Below are positions 1 through 13,100 of a stretch of DNA of 64,000 bases, piece after piece. This stretch comes from Phoronis australis (taxonomy: Eukaryota; Phoronida; Phoronidae): the NCBI GenBank assembly GCA_002633005.1, contig NMRA01000169.1, forward strand, positions 601,387 through 665,386, read 5' to 3'. A program made the position numbers and the translations under genes. Under the pieces are notes generated by a model. That model was not told the origin of the DNA. It made no database searches and worked only from the letters and a program-made list of their open reading frames with translations. Numbering within the stretch: position 1 is the stretch's first letter; the number at the start of each line of letters is the position of its first letter.

Positions 1-389
1 GGTTGGTAATGAAAGGTTGCGTAGAAGAAACATTCATGCCCTTTGAAGTGGGGTAAAAAAATGTTTACCAGCCTTGACAGGGTAGATCTTAACTCAGCAC
101 TGGATTGTGTGATATTTTCTTTGCCTTATTCAAAAGGTTATCTGATTCCTACAATTTGCTGGGCTGCTGTTGAAAGTTTTGTATCCTAAGCTGTCCATAG
201 TAAGTTTGTAGGTTATATCTGCTCCTGAAATTCCAAGCAAGAGATGTATATGCCAGGTAAGCTGTTTGTTTAGATGTGGTACAGGCGTGTGTAAAGCTTC
301 TTTGATCTCCAATCTTGTGTATTTTTGTTAGCTGTCTGGCGTCTAATGGCTGATGTCCGTATACCTCAAAATACTAAATTTTGCCTACG

Positions 390-461
390 GTAAACAGAAT
401 ACGACCAGTAAACAGAATCCGACTGGTACACAGAATATGACCGGTACACAGAATATGACCA
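390..461. repeat. 18-bp tandem repeat, 4 copies
   Basis: Four units of GTAMACAGAATMYGACYR with few mismatches. Confidence 0.85.
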
Positions 462-1385
462 ACAGCTGAAATTTTATTTTCTTGCTTTTCGAAGTAAGAC
501 ATAAAGCTCACCATTCAATGTTCATGCTCTGTATATTAACTATCCACCATGACACGGAATTGTGAAAACTTGTGGCACTCTCAACTATATTAGAACACCT
601 TAAAAAATGATAAAAGAGTAATTTTGGCAATTATTTCTGTACAAAATTCTCTGATTGTCGTAACTGACATAAAAACTGAGCAAAACTGTGTGAAACATAT
701 GAAGACCAATATTGGCATATAACTGTAGTAAAAACTAAACGTTGTGAGCATTGTTCTTTCTCAAGTTTGTGAAAGACTTGGAGTAAAGAGCACTGCTCAA
801 AAAAAGTTGCTTCTTAATTACAATTTTACATCAAGTTTTATCTTCTTAGATTTTACACAGTTTGCACTGCTTATATAGTGGTTCTATTGAAGGAAATGTG
901 TCGACTTTGGTTGGAAGTCTCCTGGATGGACATGTTGGGAAGCCGTGTTGTGTTATTCTCAACACAGACAACTGATCTACCCTATGTACTGTGGCCAGAA
1001 ACCCTTGCGTTCACATGAACTTGATAGACTTTTGATAGCACTATTTCTCTGTATTCTTCTTTCGTCATCGTTATTGTCATCGGTTATCATCATCTTAGCT
1101 TTATTTACCAAGTGCACTGGTTTTAGTTCTTTTCACCATTGTGGGGTGAGTCTGGGTGAAATACATTACCACCCTTTGTTGTGAACTGTTCAACTGACAT
1201 AAACTGTTAACTGCTTCCTGTTGATTACAACCAGTGACTGCCTATAAATATTTTTGATTTTCAAGTCTACTGTCGGGGGTTATCGGAAAAAAGAGGAAAT
1301 TGGGTGGTTATCGTGAATTTGAGGCTGACAGAAGTTGATTCCCTACGTGCGCGCTTGCACTTGGGGTACTTAAAAACTCTTTTGG

Positions 1386-1495
1386 GGTAATAGTTGGATA
1401 TAACAGGAGTGCATTTTGAGAACCAGTTTTCTCCACTGAATAATGGGCATTAAACCGGTTCTCAAAATGTGGGTACGCTATATGCAACTATTGCC
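1386..1495. mobile_element. Palindromic hAT-like MITE, copy 1
   Basis: A roughly 110-bp near-palindrome beginning GGTAATAGTT and ending AACTATTGCC, with arms TTTTGAGAACCAG and CCGGTTCTCAAAA around TGAATAATGGGCAT. The 8-bp direct repeat TCTTTTGG lies at 1378-1385 and 1497-1504 (one base offset on the right), as expected for a hAT-type target duplication. Confidence 0.8.
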
Positions 1496-4400
1496 ATCTT
1501 TTGGTGCCGTCGAGTGACCTGACGTTTGCCATTTTATGAACGGCTTTGGTATTTATACTCAAATGTTTCTGTACCAATCACACCTAAGATCCACATTTGG
1601 CTTGTATTGATCTTTACTGTTGGAAGGGAAACTTATTTCTATTTGACTTTGTTATACAATGCAAATAACTCCAAAAACAGGCAAAACGAGGAATGTCTTT
1701 AAAGTTTATGTTTGCTTCCCTGATATCGATTCGGAGAACGTTAACAATTGCCTCTGCAGTTACGATATCTGTTTTTTAAGAAAAGAAAACTCCTTGATTT
1801 TTTGTAAACATACACTTTGTTTTGACTTGTTTTGGTGTTTGTGTCCAAATGAAAATGAGGCATATCAAAAAATATTACTTCACAGGGATATTCTTGACCA
1901 GGTCGAACCTGTGCCCTTTGGACACACTTTATGATAAAAAGTGTGCCTATTTTCAAATAGCTGTGCCCTGCAGACTTGTGTATTGTAATTAAAGTGGTAA
2001 CATATGAAACAGAAATCTTAAGGGCAATTGAAATAAAAACAGAGTCATGTTTTATCTGACTGGCTCTACGTTGACTAGAATTCGGCATTTTTTGGAAGCG
2101 TTTTGGATTTTAAAAGATGCCCCTGGAGGCCGCACTGTTGCAATTTATTTGCAACTTGTAATTTTTTATGCGCTAGTGGTGCAAAGGTGCAGTCCTGGAA
2201 TATCCTGGAATATCCCTGCTTCATAACAATGTGATGTAGTGGATGGTGGTTGGACAATCACGGAAACAGTTGCTTTTGTCTTCATGTTTTAGTCATTGAA
2301 CGAGATAATGAGATTTCCATTCAGTGTGAAAGGCTGATTGGAGGTGAAAGATGAGGAAATATTGAGTACTTAATAATTGATAGAGCATTTATGATATTAG
2401 TGATAGAGCTCTGTGGGTGTGTTCACTGCAACTAGATACTGGTGTGGCACTGTTTGATGTAAGGTGATCTTGGAGTAAAATGGAGTAACCCTGGAGTAAC
2501 ATAAGATCTGACAGAGGCCATTAATAAGTAAACACAGACACCCAGTGTTTACATTATAACTGGGAACAAGTCGATACAGCCTTATGGGCTTCAGTTGCTT
2601 CACGTGGATTGGACTAAACCCAGTACTGAAAGAACTGAATTATGGGAGTAGTGTTGGTGGACTTACTAAGTTTACTCTTTCCTGTTTCCTGCACACTGGA
2701 AGATTTTCTGCAGACTGCACTAACCCTGACTAAACTGTGAGAAAGTCTCATTACTATATATACCATTTGAGTGTAGATTGACATCATCGAAGGCAGTTGA
2801 CGTCTTTCTAGCTCAAGCAAATACCATTGCCATTATTAGTCTGACTATTCCATCATTATGTCAACGAAATAGAAAACTAAACTCCATTATAGTCAGTGTA
2901 GGTGTGGGTTAAATGGAAGTATACATGGGGTTTATGGGGAGGTCAGCCATGCCAACAGGAGGCAGCACAGATGGCAGACTAACTCTTCCCTTGTCTGGGT
3001 CAACTATTTCACTACAAGTACCTTGCGTGTTTTCTACAAGAACCTTGCGGAAACACAAGATTACACAACCCTGCTCGAGATATCGTCATGCACGACGAGC
3101 AAAGCACGTGACCACGTTTACTTCCTTTGTAAGATTATTGTGTTTACGGAACTGACAGCCTTGGCAAATTACTCGACTCAGTGAATTCTCGATATCAATA
3201 TATCCGTCCACTCATTGGTGCTAATGTGCTGTAGCTCTGATATTTGAATAGAGGACATTAGACTTCCCACTTTCACAAACCGACCTAACCAATTTACGTT
3301 GTGATCTGAAAACAGTCAAGTAATCTTTAAGACCAGTAATTAGTTATGCTGACAATTCTGTCACTAAACATTCGATTGACCACTGCAAGAGGCAAGTTAT
3401 TTGTAATCTTAATGAAAAAGTCAGCACCAAGTTGATTGCACCGCTGTTATCAATCTCCTTAATCTCGAGTGATAGTAATTATTTCTTGCCTCAATTCTTG
3501 CCAGTTTTTTTCTCACATGGAGACTGTCATCTTATAGTTTGTGTTATGCGATGGAAGTGAGTTTGCCGCATTTCTAATCTCGTCAGTGTAGTACACGATA
3601 TGGCCGGTAGGTGCAATTTCATTTTCTCCTTTTTCCATGAATGATATTTTTTACTTGGCTTTGTAGCTGAAAAATATTCAAGAGACACTTTGCAAGCGGG
3701 GTGCTCACATTGCCACTCTGTAGCTCTTGTGACACTGCAGTTGACCAATTTGAGTACACGCATGCAGGGATCATTTGCGAATGTGAGTTGACTTATGATA
3801 TTGGCCACTGACTCACTGTAACATGATGGAACCCCCTCACTTTAAAGACAGGGACAAACATTCACAATAGGCCTGAGCATGGCATATATTGCAGATGTCA
3901 TTTTTCTCTGTCCTGCTTGAAAGACTGGTGTTCTGGGCTATGCATGCTTCCCCCCTCAATTCACCGTCTGTGTCTAGATTATTGAAGAAGTCCCAGTCTT
4001 CTCATTTGTGGCAGTGTCAGCCTTGTTTTGTGAAGACCTCAACACATAGCAGTCTTATTAACTCATGCTGGTGTAGTTTCTGCTTCAGTTATGGAATTTT
4101 AATTGGTCAGCTAACCTGGCCTGTGTAATATTGTGTAATCCTGTCTTGGTCCAATAGTAGGGTAGTGAAGTACATGTCTGTGGTTACTTGTGATGGCCAA
4201 TGTGGTTGCAGGTAAGGTACAGAATTTACAATGATAACATCTGGACCCACTCTAAATGGACCCACTCTAAATTGCCACAGCCGACCTAACTGTTGAGGTT
4301 GTACATTGTAAGAACTTTTTAGCATGGTCACGGATATTTTTGATGTTTGACATTTTTGTTTGAATATCTCGTAGTACAACAGTGGTAAATTACAGCATGG

Positions 4401-5778
4401 AGATCGCAAAGAATTCATAAAAAAAACAAGAAATATTGCAGCCAACGACATGTTGTATTTCATTGTTTCTCTGCTATATCTGAAATTGGCTTTGTTTAGA
4501 TTATCACATAAGCCAACATCTGTCAAAGAAACTTGACTATTTTGGCTAGAGACCAGTGTGGGGCCTTTGCAATAAAACTGATAACAGGTTCTTAGGGTAG
4601 ATGAGAAGTGGTTTCCGGGCTTGAAAAATGTTGTTATTTATTGCCTGGGATCACAGCTTGGTACTCTGACAAGCCAACTATGCATGCCTGGGACCACTAG
4701 CTCAGTACAGAAAGTGGACCACTCTCAGGCCAACCTGCAGAGCATAATGACAAGTCCAAGTACAAGTACAAAAATCACCTCCAATTTGACTATTTTAGTC
4801 CAGTTTTGTGGCATAAGCTTGGTATTAAAGATTTGTTTGAGATAAAAGGTAGATTTATAGCATTTTTTTCTTATACAATGTGTAATCATTGCTGCAAGGA
4901 GTGACCTAGTGTTGTGGCCCCGTGTAGTAGTAAACATGTGGACTTCTGTTGTGGACATTGTTGAGAAATATGTCTCTGTGTCTGCTGCCATTGTTCAGAA
5001 CATGATTTTCTGTACCTGGAAATTTTGAATCAAAGATGGCACCATCATTTCAAAGCTTTCTCTGTAATACCTAAGATAAAGCATCCTCTGTTTTGATTAA
5101 TAAATGAGTAGCTTGTTTTAATTATGCGATGAAAACCTTAATCCATTATCTCCTCTGCGATATCAAGTCGTTAGAAATAAACGTATTATCTTTTTTCTTT
5201 TCTTAACAAATGGAGAAAGGAACTATTGATAATCAATTTGACTATGAAGGTTTGCTGAGGTATACTGTACTGAGATATGATTGCCCGACTTCTTCTCAAG
5301 CACTGTGCAGTAATTATTCATAATCAATGCTGTCACAGCACGTTAGCAGTGATAACCTTTACCAACTAAATGGCCGCCTTCAGGTCTCACAGACCAACTC
5401 GTTTCTGTTTTTGTCATTTTGCTGGTGTTGAAATTGAACTTAGTTCCTCTTAAGTTCCTCAAATCTTAAGGCCAAATCGGAAATCTATTCTTCCCTGTTT
5501 GCGTCTCCGTGTGGGGGTGGCAGTCTGGCATTCATGACGTATATGAGTACATATATTAAGGAATGGGGTTACACACTGCACACACTCCAGATAGTAACAA
5601 TTGTATCTCGGCGTTTTTTTTTTTGCGATCGTCAACATTCAGCAGTTCAACCGTTCACTGCAGTTAGATGAAGAAAAATTTGTTTTTGAAGAACAGTCTG
5701 GATCCAGAATGAGTAATTGAAAACATGTTGTTCCGTAGATCTGGTAAATAAATGTTAGTGTTGTAGAGATGTCCTGTT

Positions 5779-5896
5779 CACTATCTCAAATGGATAGGAA
5801 AGTATACACTGTTATTGACAATAGTTGTACACCAGTACACTATCTCAAATGGATAGGAAAGTATACACTGTTATTGACAATAGTTGTACACCAGTA
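5779..5896. repeat. 59-bp perfect tandem duplication
   Basis: The segment starting CACTATCTCAAATGGATAGG and ending ACACCAGTA occurs twice head to tail without mismatch, implying a recent duplication. Confidence 0.9.
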
Positions 5897-8800
5897 GTAC
5901 TTCTTTGTAATTTACGAAGACCTTCACAGTTTTATGTTGTGTCCTGCGCTTAGCAATTAAAGAACTAATCTACGTGAATTAGGAAAATATCACAATTTTA
6001 TTAGTCGCTGTTATTTTCACAAATGGAAGAAATATAACGTTTAGTATTCATGAGCTAAGGCAATCAGGGAGCAGTGCTCAAGGACCCAGCTTCTATCTGA
6101 ATGTGTGAGAGAAATGATTCACTGAGGAGTAGACATGCTGCAGGAGACTGCTGAATGTATCAGCATACTGGCCTGTGTAAACCTGAGTGTCTCTGCAAAC
6201 ACACAGGAGTTGTAATCTTATGACTGCTTAGACTCAGTGACCACATTTTTACAAGTCACAATAGACTTGCACTTCCCAGTGTAAACAGCGAAGTATTTGT
6301 GGCTTAACACTTCAAAGTGTGTGCACAGGACATTTTTGAAGGTTCTGGGTGTTGCATTGTTGAGCCAAAGGTAAATACAAACCACTCATTGATTTTAAAT
6401 AATACTGTTGCCCACAATATATATCTTTTCAGAATTATTTGGCGGGAATAGGACAAAAAATCTATTAGGGTCAGTGCACTAGAAGGCAGTAGGATGGGAG
6501 GGAGTATTTGTGATGGACTGCTGTTATGTCTGATTGATATTGGTGTACACCTGGGGGGGCATTTTTAAATCTGCTTGCAAAAAATCAAAAGGTCTGTATC
6601 ACTACTGTTGTGTATGGTATAATATATTACAGCAGCCATAAATTAGGTCTCATCAGGTCTCTATGTACCAGCTTCCATGCAGTTCTTGTCCAGCACCTGC
6701 CAAGTGTGAACTTATCATCTCAATGCTTCTGGTCATGTTGGTGTTGGTGTTTGTGTTGTATGTAAACCCCCTCCCCCAGCTGTTATCAAGTGATAAAGTA
6801 CTTCTTTGCAGCCTTTGCCCCCAGTTGCATAGTACCCTGATACTGGAGTAGCCTGACACAGGTCTGTTGTCTGCTGTGACAGTGGAAGTGTGCTTGCTGT
6901 TCACTATTGGGAATAATAGATTATAGTGTTATCATGTACACTACATGTGGAAAGAAATTGGTCAATAAATTGCAAAACCTTACCGATTTCAGACAAAATG
7001 ATTAAGCTCTCCTGTTTTGTTATCCCAATGTCTGCAATTTTTCAAAACTTATGATAAAATTTCAAGGCACTAACTTAGGCATGGTTTGGTGGACTACAGT
7101 GGATGTCTCATATTTTCTCATTTTTCATAAATGATATTTGTACCAAAGTGATGCTCTGCCAAAATCAAAATCACATTTTGTACTATAGATACCAACGGAC
7201 AATGATTTGAAAGTTTGTGGGCAATCACAACAACGTAATTTGTCTATTATTTTTGTCCGTAATTGGTATGGTCTGATGATACGGAACAGGGAATCACTTA
7301 TGGACTTGCTGCCATGTAGATTGAGCGTTGTTTGCGTAACATGATTATTATTTTTGTTATTTATTGTTATTGTTATTGTTATTGTTCCTACACGTTTCAC
7401 ACAATGGCACGTCTCAATGTTTTAATTTAATTTGAAAAAACAGGTCCTGAAATAAAGCAAAATTAAGTTGTCGACATTAATTTCTATTATTTATGTGGTT
7501 ATACTGTAGTCAGAATGGACATCATTCATGTTGTTTTTGGCTTTTATACACATTTGTAAATTATCTCGCTTTTAATTTGTCTATTTTTTACTCGCGACGT
7601 ACTCTGCATCATGCAGGATCTATGATGCTGCAAATTGCGAACAGAATTTGAAACTCGTGTCCACAAAGTCACTCATCTTGCCTCCCAGAATTCCAAGTTG
7701 ATTACTAAAGGCGTTGGCTCTTGGACTAGTAGGAGGGTAGTATTGAATCCTAACTTATTTGCTGGCAACTTTCTACTGTTCATCAACTGGAGATTGGCTA
7801 ATGGGTGGTTTTATGTCTGCTGTCTGTTTTCATAATGGCTCTAAAGTTGACATTTATAGGTTGATTTCCTCTTCACTTGGTTTGTTTCTTTGTGTGTAGG
7901 AACAACTTGAAATTCTCGTCTATCGCTGGCTTTCAGAATCAGCACTCAGTATGGTTCAATGGCAGTTTAGACCTGCATCTGGGACACCGATGTGCTTCTG
8001 ACTGGGAGTAATATAGTCGTAGGCTTGTGATGGGTGAAAGTGCAGAGCAACAATTATTGAAAATCATTTTACTTGTTTGTAGTTGTTACTGTCTTTTAAA
8101 GGATTTGACAAGGTTTGAGGTAAAATGTTTGAAATTCATCATTTCTATTGTAAAAGATTCGTGCTTGTTTTTTTACTATTGTCGGATTTTGCCGTTTTCA
8201 TAACTGTGGCAATGTGGGTCATTCTTGTGTTCACTTGAAAATCTTCATCCACCATTCGGAATGTTAGAATGTATCTTTAGTTCAACAAACATACAAACTT
8301 TTCATATGACTCAGTGTGTTTGTGGTGCCTGTTTATATGATAACAGCCCTCCTGTCATACTCTCCTATTCACCATAAGTTTGCTGTGTAAGTGATGTGAT
8401 GGTGCATTGGTTCAATGACATTTTGTCTAGTGATTTTGGGTGAGAAAGTAACGGCCTCTGTCTTGTCTAATAGCTAAATTTAGAAAAATCAACTGAAATC
8501 TTAATTCTTGCCGGTGAGGACGTGGTCTCACCACACGTGAGTCACACTCAAGACATGTGCTAAGTATTCCAGTCAGCACTTCGTGTATCATCCTCTCCAG
8601 TCTTGTGATGTGTTTCAGTCACCCGTACATTCAGGCTCGTGGAACAGTCCAGTGACTGCACTCATAAATAGTTTGAGGGACCTCTATATCTTTTAGGAGG
8701 ACTGTGAATACTGAGCTGTCAGACCCAAAAATCAGTGGGATTACTGAGTAGACTATCTTGGAGGTTAAATAGCTTGGTCGTCACCTAAAAACAGTGGATC

Positions 8801-9908
8801 CATGCCTCTGAATCAGTCTGTGCATTGACTCTTTGTTGATGGAGTGGGGCTTAGATTCTAATTCCGTCCCCACCCGGCCCAGGTATTTACAGTATGGGTT
8901 TGAAAAAGGGACCCATTTGTTGGGAGAATCTATGAAAAGGTCAACCTTTTGTATTTTTTTCTTGAAACACCGTCCTTTTGTAGGGGTTAATTTCGTGAAC
9001 CTGACTGTTTTGTAGGGATTCTTTGAGAGCTGTCTTTAACGTAGTCAACTTGGAAGAGTACAAGAAGAGATGCCATGTTCTCCAACCAAAGCTTTAAAAA
9101 TGTCGATATATAAGGTTCATAGGGAATTTTCTCAGAATAGGCACCCATTCGTAGCAAAACTGGGCGTGAGATCAACTAATTGAGCGGCACATCCCATTTT
9201 CCTTGTTTACCCAGGCTTTGGTCAGACCTTCTGTGAGTCCCAGCCTGAAGGCCAATTGTTCACTTATTTAGCGCGCATCACGAGGAAATTTGATAAAATA
9301 GACTTTCAGCCCAGTCACTAGACCATTCCCCTGCCATGAGATTCTTTAGTATGAATCACACTGTATCATAGAGACCTGTGCTGGGTCATGCATACTGGGT
9401 TTGAAGAATGTTGTGCGATTAATGAATTCTAAACAGTCAATTATTGCTGTCTGCTAAAACAATACTTCTGGGGATGAAGTAACCTATAATATCCAGTCTG
9501 GTTTTTCGCAATGTTTGGTACGCTGAACTGTACGCATCAATTGCTGGCGAATGCAATTCCCGTAGGTTAGAGAAGCAATAGATTCTTCTCCCTAGGGATA
9601 ATGAACGTGAACAATGTATTTATTGGACACCCTTGCGTATAAGGCAATCTTTTTTGATGTTGTGTATGCTGTGCAAGAATCCATGCATGTGTGTGTGTGC
9701 ATGTTACATATCTCGATAGTTGTATCCAAGTGGGAAAGATTAAGAATTCACAACGATGTTTGAGGATAGAGTGTGACTGTATTGTTCACACACACAGGCA
9801 CACACATGCACCACCTTTCCCCCCTCACTGCTAACCGTATCAGTCGCATGTTCTTTTTTCCATTATCTCCTGTCATATTCACGTGTCCGCTTTTCTCCTT
9901 CTTTGCAG

Positions 9909-10124
9909 GAGTCTCATCAATACACGCATGAGAACATCGCTGTCTCATGAGTCATTATTCAATAGCACGTCACGCACTGTCGACCTAAGCGGCACCGACG
10001 TCGAGATCCGCCCCCTTCACAGCAGTATTCTGGGACAAGAGCACTGTTTCCAGGTGCTAACGAGTAACGGTAGCAAGTTCTACTCCTGTCGTTCCGCCGA
10101 GGAGCGAGAAAAGTGGATTGAATG
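9909..10124 (+). CDS. DAB2IP: RasGAP exon: C-terminal part of PH domain
   Basis: Acceptor ctttgcag precedes 9909 and donor GTGAGC begins at 10125. The exon enters on the third base of a codon and leaves after two bases. It encodes [16 protein letters not shown] and [13 protein letters not shown], typical of the last strands and final helix of the SYNGAP/DAB2IP PH domain, where vertebrates have the same HSSILGQ and ERDKW blocks. Confidence 0.93.
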
Positions 10125-13100
10125 GTGAGCAGTGTGGTGAATTGATATATTTGGGTCAACTGGAGGTCTATGCACCTCGAATAAAAATTAGCTCAGTTCA
10201 AACCTCACATTTGCGGCAAAATGAACTACGAGGATTTTGCTTGGTGAGGTGGTGAGACAATCATCTCACTTGTTGGCGTTCATTTACCTGATTAGTGTAA
10301 ATCTTTGCAGCGTGTGGGTGAGGTGAGATAAGTAATTAACCTATTACCTTCAGCAGTCAATTACATGTTAAGTTATTGCATTGCCTGGAAACAGTAAATT
10401 TCTAGCTGGCTTATTCTAACCGGCATGTACATAGCAGGTGCGGATCCAGAATTTTTTAAAAGGGGGTCATATCAAGAATTTTGTTTAAAGAGTGTGTCAA
10501 AGTCAACAATTTGAGAATTCTAGATTTGATAATAACTAAAATCAAGGGAAAAAGAGGAGTCTGGACCCTCTTGCGCCCCCTGAAGCCACCTATTCATGCT
10601 ACAACTGTAAGGACTGTGTGCATTTTGCTCACATCTAGTGGGTAACCTGCAATGAGCTATGAGCTGAATGTGTCTATAGTTTACCTATGCTTGCAGCTAT
10701 TTATTTGCTTTTGCCCTTAGTCAGTGTGTGGAACAGAAGACTTTCCCTCAGTTGAGATGATGGAACTTAATCAGGTTGGGCCTGATGACAACCGGTTTAT
10801 CAGCCTTCCCACATTCCGTCTAAGAAGCAAACCTTTGGTTTAGACTATCCACCGCTTTATAATTGGTCTCAACTTGTTCCTTACTCCTCCCCCTAATCTG
10901 ATACACAATTTGAGACCTCTTTCGTAAATGATAAGTGCTCTGAATAAAAAAAATGTGATGGAGGCAATGTTATAGCTACTTTAAATAAACACGTAGTCAT
11001 GACTAGAACGCAATGGCTTAGTTGACTGTGGTGGAGGAAAGCTGGCTGGTCCTAGCTGCCAGACACTGACGGAGGAGGGCTGGCTATTCATACTGCCAGA
11101 CAATGCTTTGACTAATTATGGGAATTCAAAACCATTTCAGGGCTTGGAATTTCCTCTTTTAAGAGGATTTCCTCTTTTTTATTTTCTAGTTCCTTTTTTT
11201 GTCATTTTCACTTTATTCATGCAAAAAAACGTTTAGCTATTAAATTTCACAACACAAAAAACACTTCTCTCACCTAAGCCTAGTTATTTGTGGAATTATA
11301 TGGTAATGTCACCTGGAAAATTTTCCTCTTTTTTGACATTGGTCATTCCGAGCCCTGTCACTGCGGTATTCAACATGCTGTGACTCATGCTCAAAGTTAA
11401 TTTTTTTTGTTTTTCCGCAGCCTACGTAAAACGATGCACCCAGGGCAAGAGCAGACTCGGCGTACGGACAACTCCCTCAAGCTGTGGGTGTTGGAGGCCA
11501 AGAACGTACAGCCTAAGAAGCGCTACTTCTGTGAGATATGTCTCGACCGCAATCTGTACGCACGCACCTCCACCAAACAAAAGGGGGACCTACTGTTCTG
11601 GGGAGAACACTTTGAGTTTCAGTGAGTATGCCAGATTCAGCTAGTTGAAGGTTTGTAGAGGGATACCTTTGTGGCAGCTCATATTGCTTTCCAAACTCTG
11701 TTACTTGAAAGTTTCCTAATAGATGTCTTTTTGACAGCTTTATCACTGAAACTGGAAGATCTTTTATATAGATGATTCTATAACTTTTACTTTTCATTAA
11801 CTGAGTTAGCACTGAAGGCACTCATGCATCTCTGGTGACTCTCTTTGTCAATATCCCACGAGAATATTTTATCGCGCCTGTCCAGCTGGATAACCTCAGT
11901 GCTATGAATTTTGGGGGTGTACGTTGAGCTGAATTCAAATGTCTTTCAAAATAGACTTTTTGGACATACATTGTAGTGAAGTTATTCAACATAATGTTCT
12001 CCCATAGGAGTTTAATAATCAGCTGTTATTGAAAATTTTATTGTCCTTGGTTCAACACTGCTCTTCAGTGGTGGAGTTACTAATCTCTGTAGGATGACAT
12101 TTGATTCTTTTACAGCAACCTACCTCCTGTAGACACAATCACCATTAATGTGTACAGAGAAGCTGACAAGAAGAAGAAAAAGGATAAAAATGTTTTAATA
12201 GGTGATTATACACATTTATGTAGTGTGAAGACTGTGTACCATAACCACTCCAATAACGGAACAAATCTGTTACATTTGACTGCAGTATGTGATGAACTAG
12301 CACCTATCGGCTGTTCAGTACTTCTAAGACTTGAATGGACGGACACAATATAGTAAATATAATATTCAACCAACACCGAGAATGGCTATTATAGTAACTT
12401 GAGTTGCTGGCCATAACCATCTTCAGTTCATAGAATTTTCCATTTTTTTCTGGCACACTGTTTTGTGTGTAGCGTGTACGCTCCACTCTGTTACAATTTT
12501 CGTGAACTCTATTAGAAGTAAGTGCAGTAGAGACAAAAGGTCTGTTGTCAACCCATATCCCTGTTGTCAACCCATATCCCTGTTGTCAACCCATATCCTT
12601 GTTGTCATAGCTTCATTGTGTTGCCCAGGTTACATCAACATCCCGGTGAGTGACATCAATTCTAGGCAGTTGGCTGAGCGATGGTACCCCGCCAGCTCAG
12701 GTCTCGTTGGCAAGGGAACGAAAGATGCGAAGACGGAGCAAGCGGTTGTACGTGTCAAGGCGCGTTACCAGGCGGTGGACATATTACCCATGGATCACTA
12801 TAATCCACTTGTTCAGGTACGGGAGTTTCTAAGTGCTGTATGACCTAATCAGTCATGGTCTTGCCAACATTTTTAAATGATTGAAAAATAGCATTTAAGT
12901 TTTGTTTCGTCTGAAGTTCAATGAAAAATTGTTGTAACTTTTGTCAGTAATTGAAAGCAAAATTTCTATTGAGTTTTTTGAGAAGTTTTCAATTACAGTT
13001 TGTCACAGCAATAATGTAAAGCATTTTATTAGACGAGAAAATTTTTTCACTTTTTACCTTAAAAGCATTACTGGTTCTGGTCTGTACCCCGAATCGTTTT

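Larger units (their letters stand above)
1..9908. other. Upstream intron or flank without recognisable exons
   Basis: No open reading frame here resembles a protein family, and none has convincing splice sites. The first RasGAP exon in the window starts inside the PH domain with a split codon, so at least one coding exon lies further 5'. I could not find it here; it may be beyond the window edge. The stretch contains a palindromic MITE (1386-1495), an 18-bp tandem repeat (390-461), a 59-bp tandem duplication (5779-5896) and a TTATTG-type simple repeat near 7337-7386. Otherwise it looks like ordinary AT-rich intron. Confidence 0.6.

Noticed and set aside
12150-12353. Read-through of the C2 exon as a 67-residue frame
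   Set aside because: The donor at 12202 joins in phase to the conserved YINIPVSD exon, so the extension is intron.
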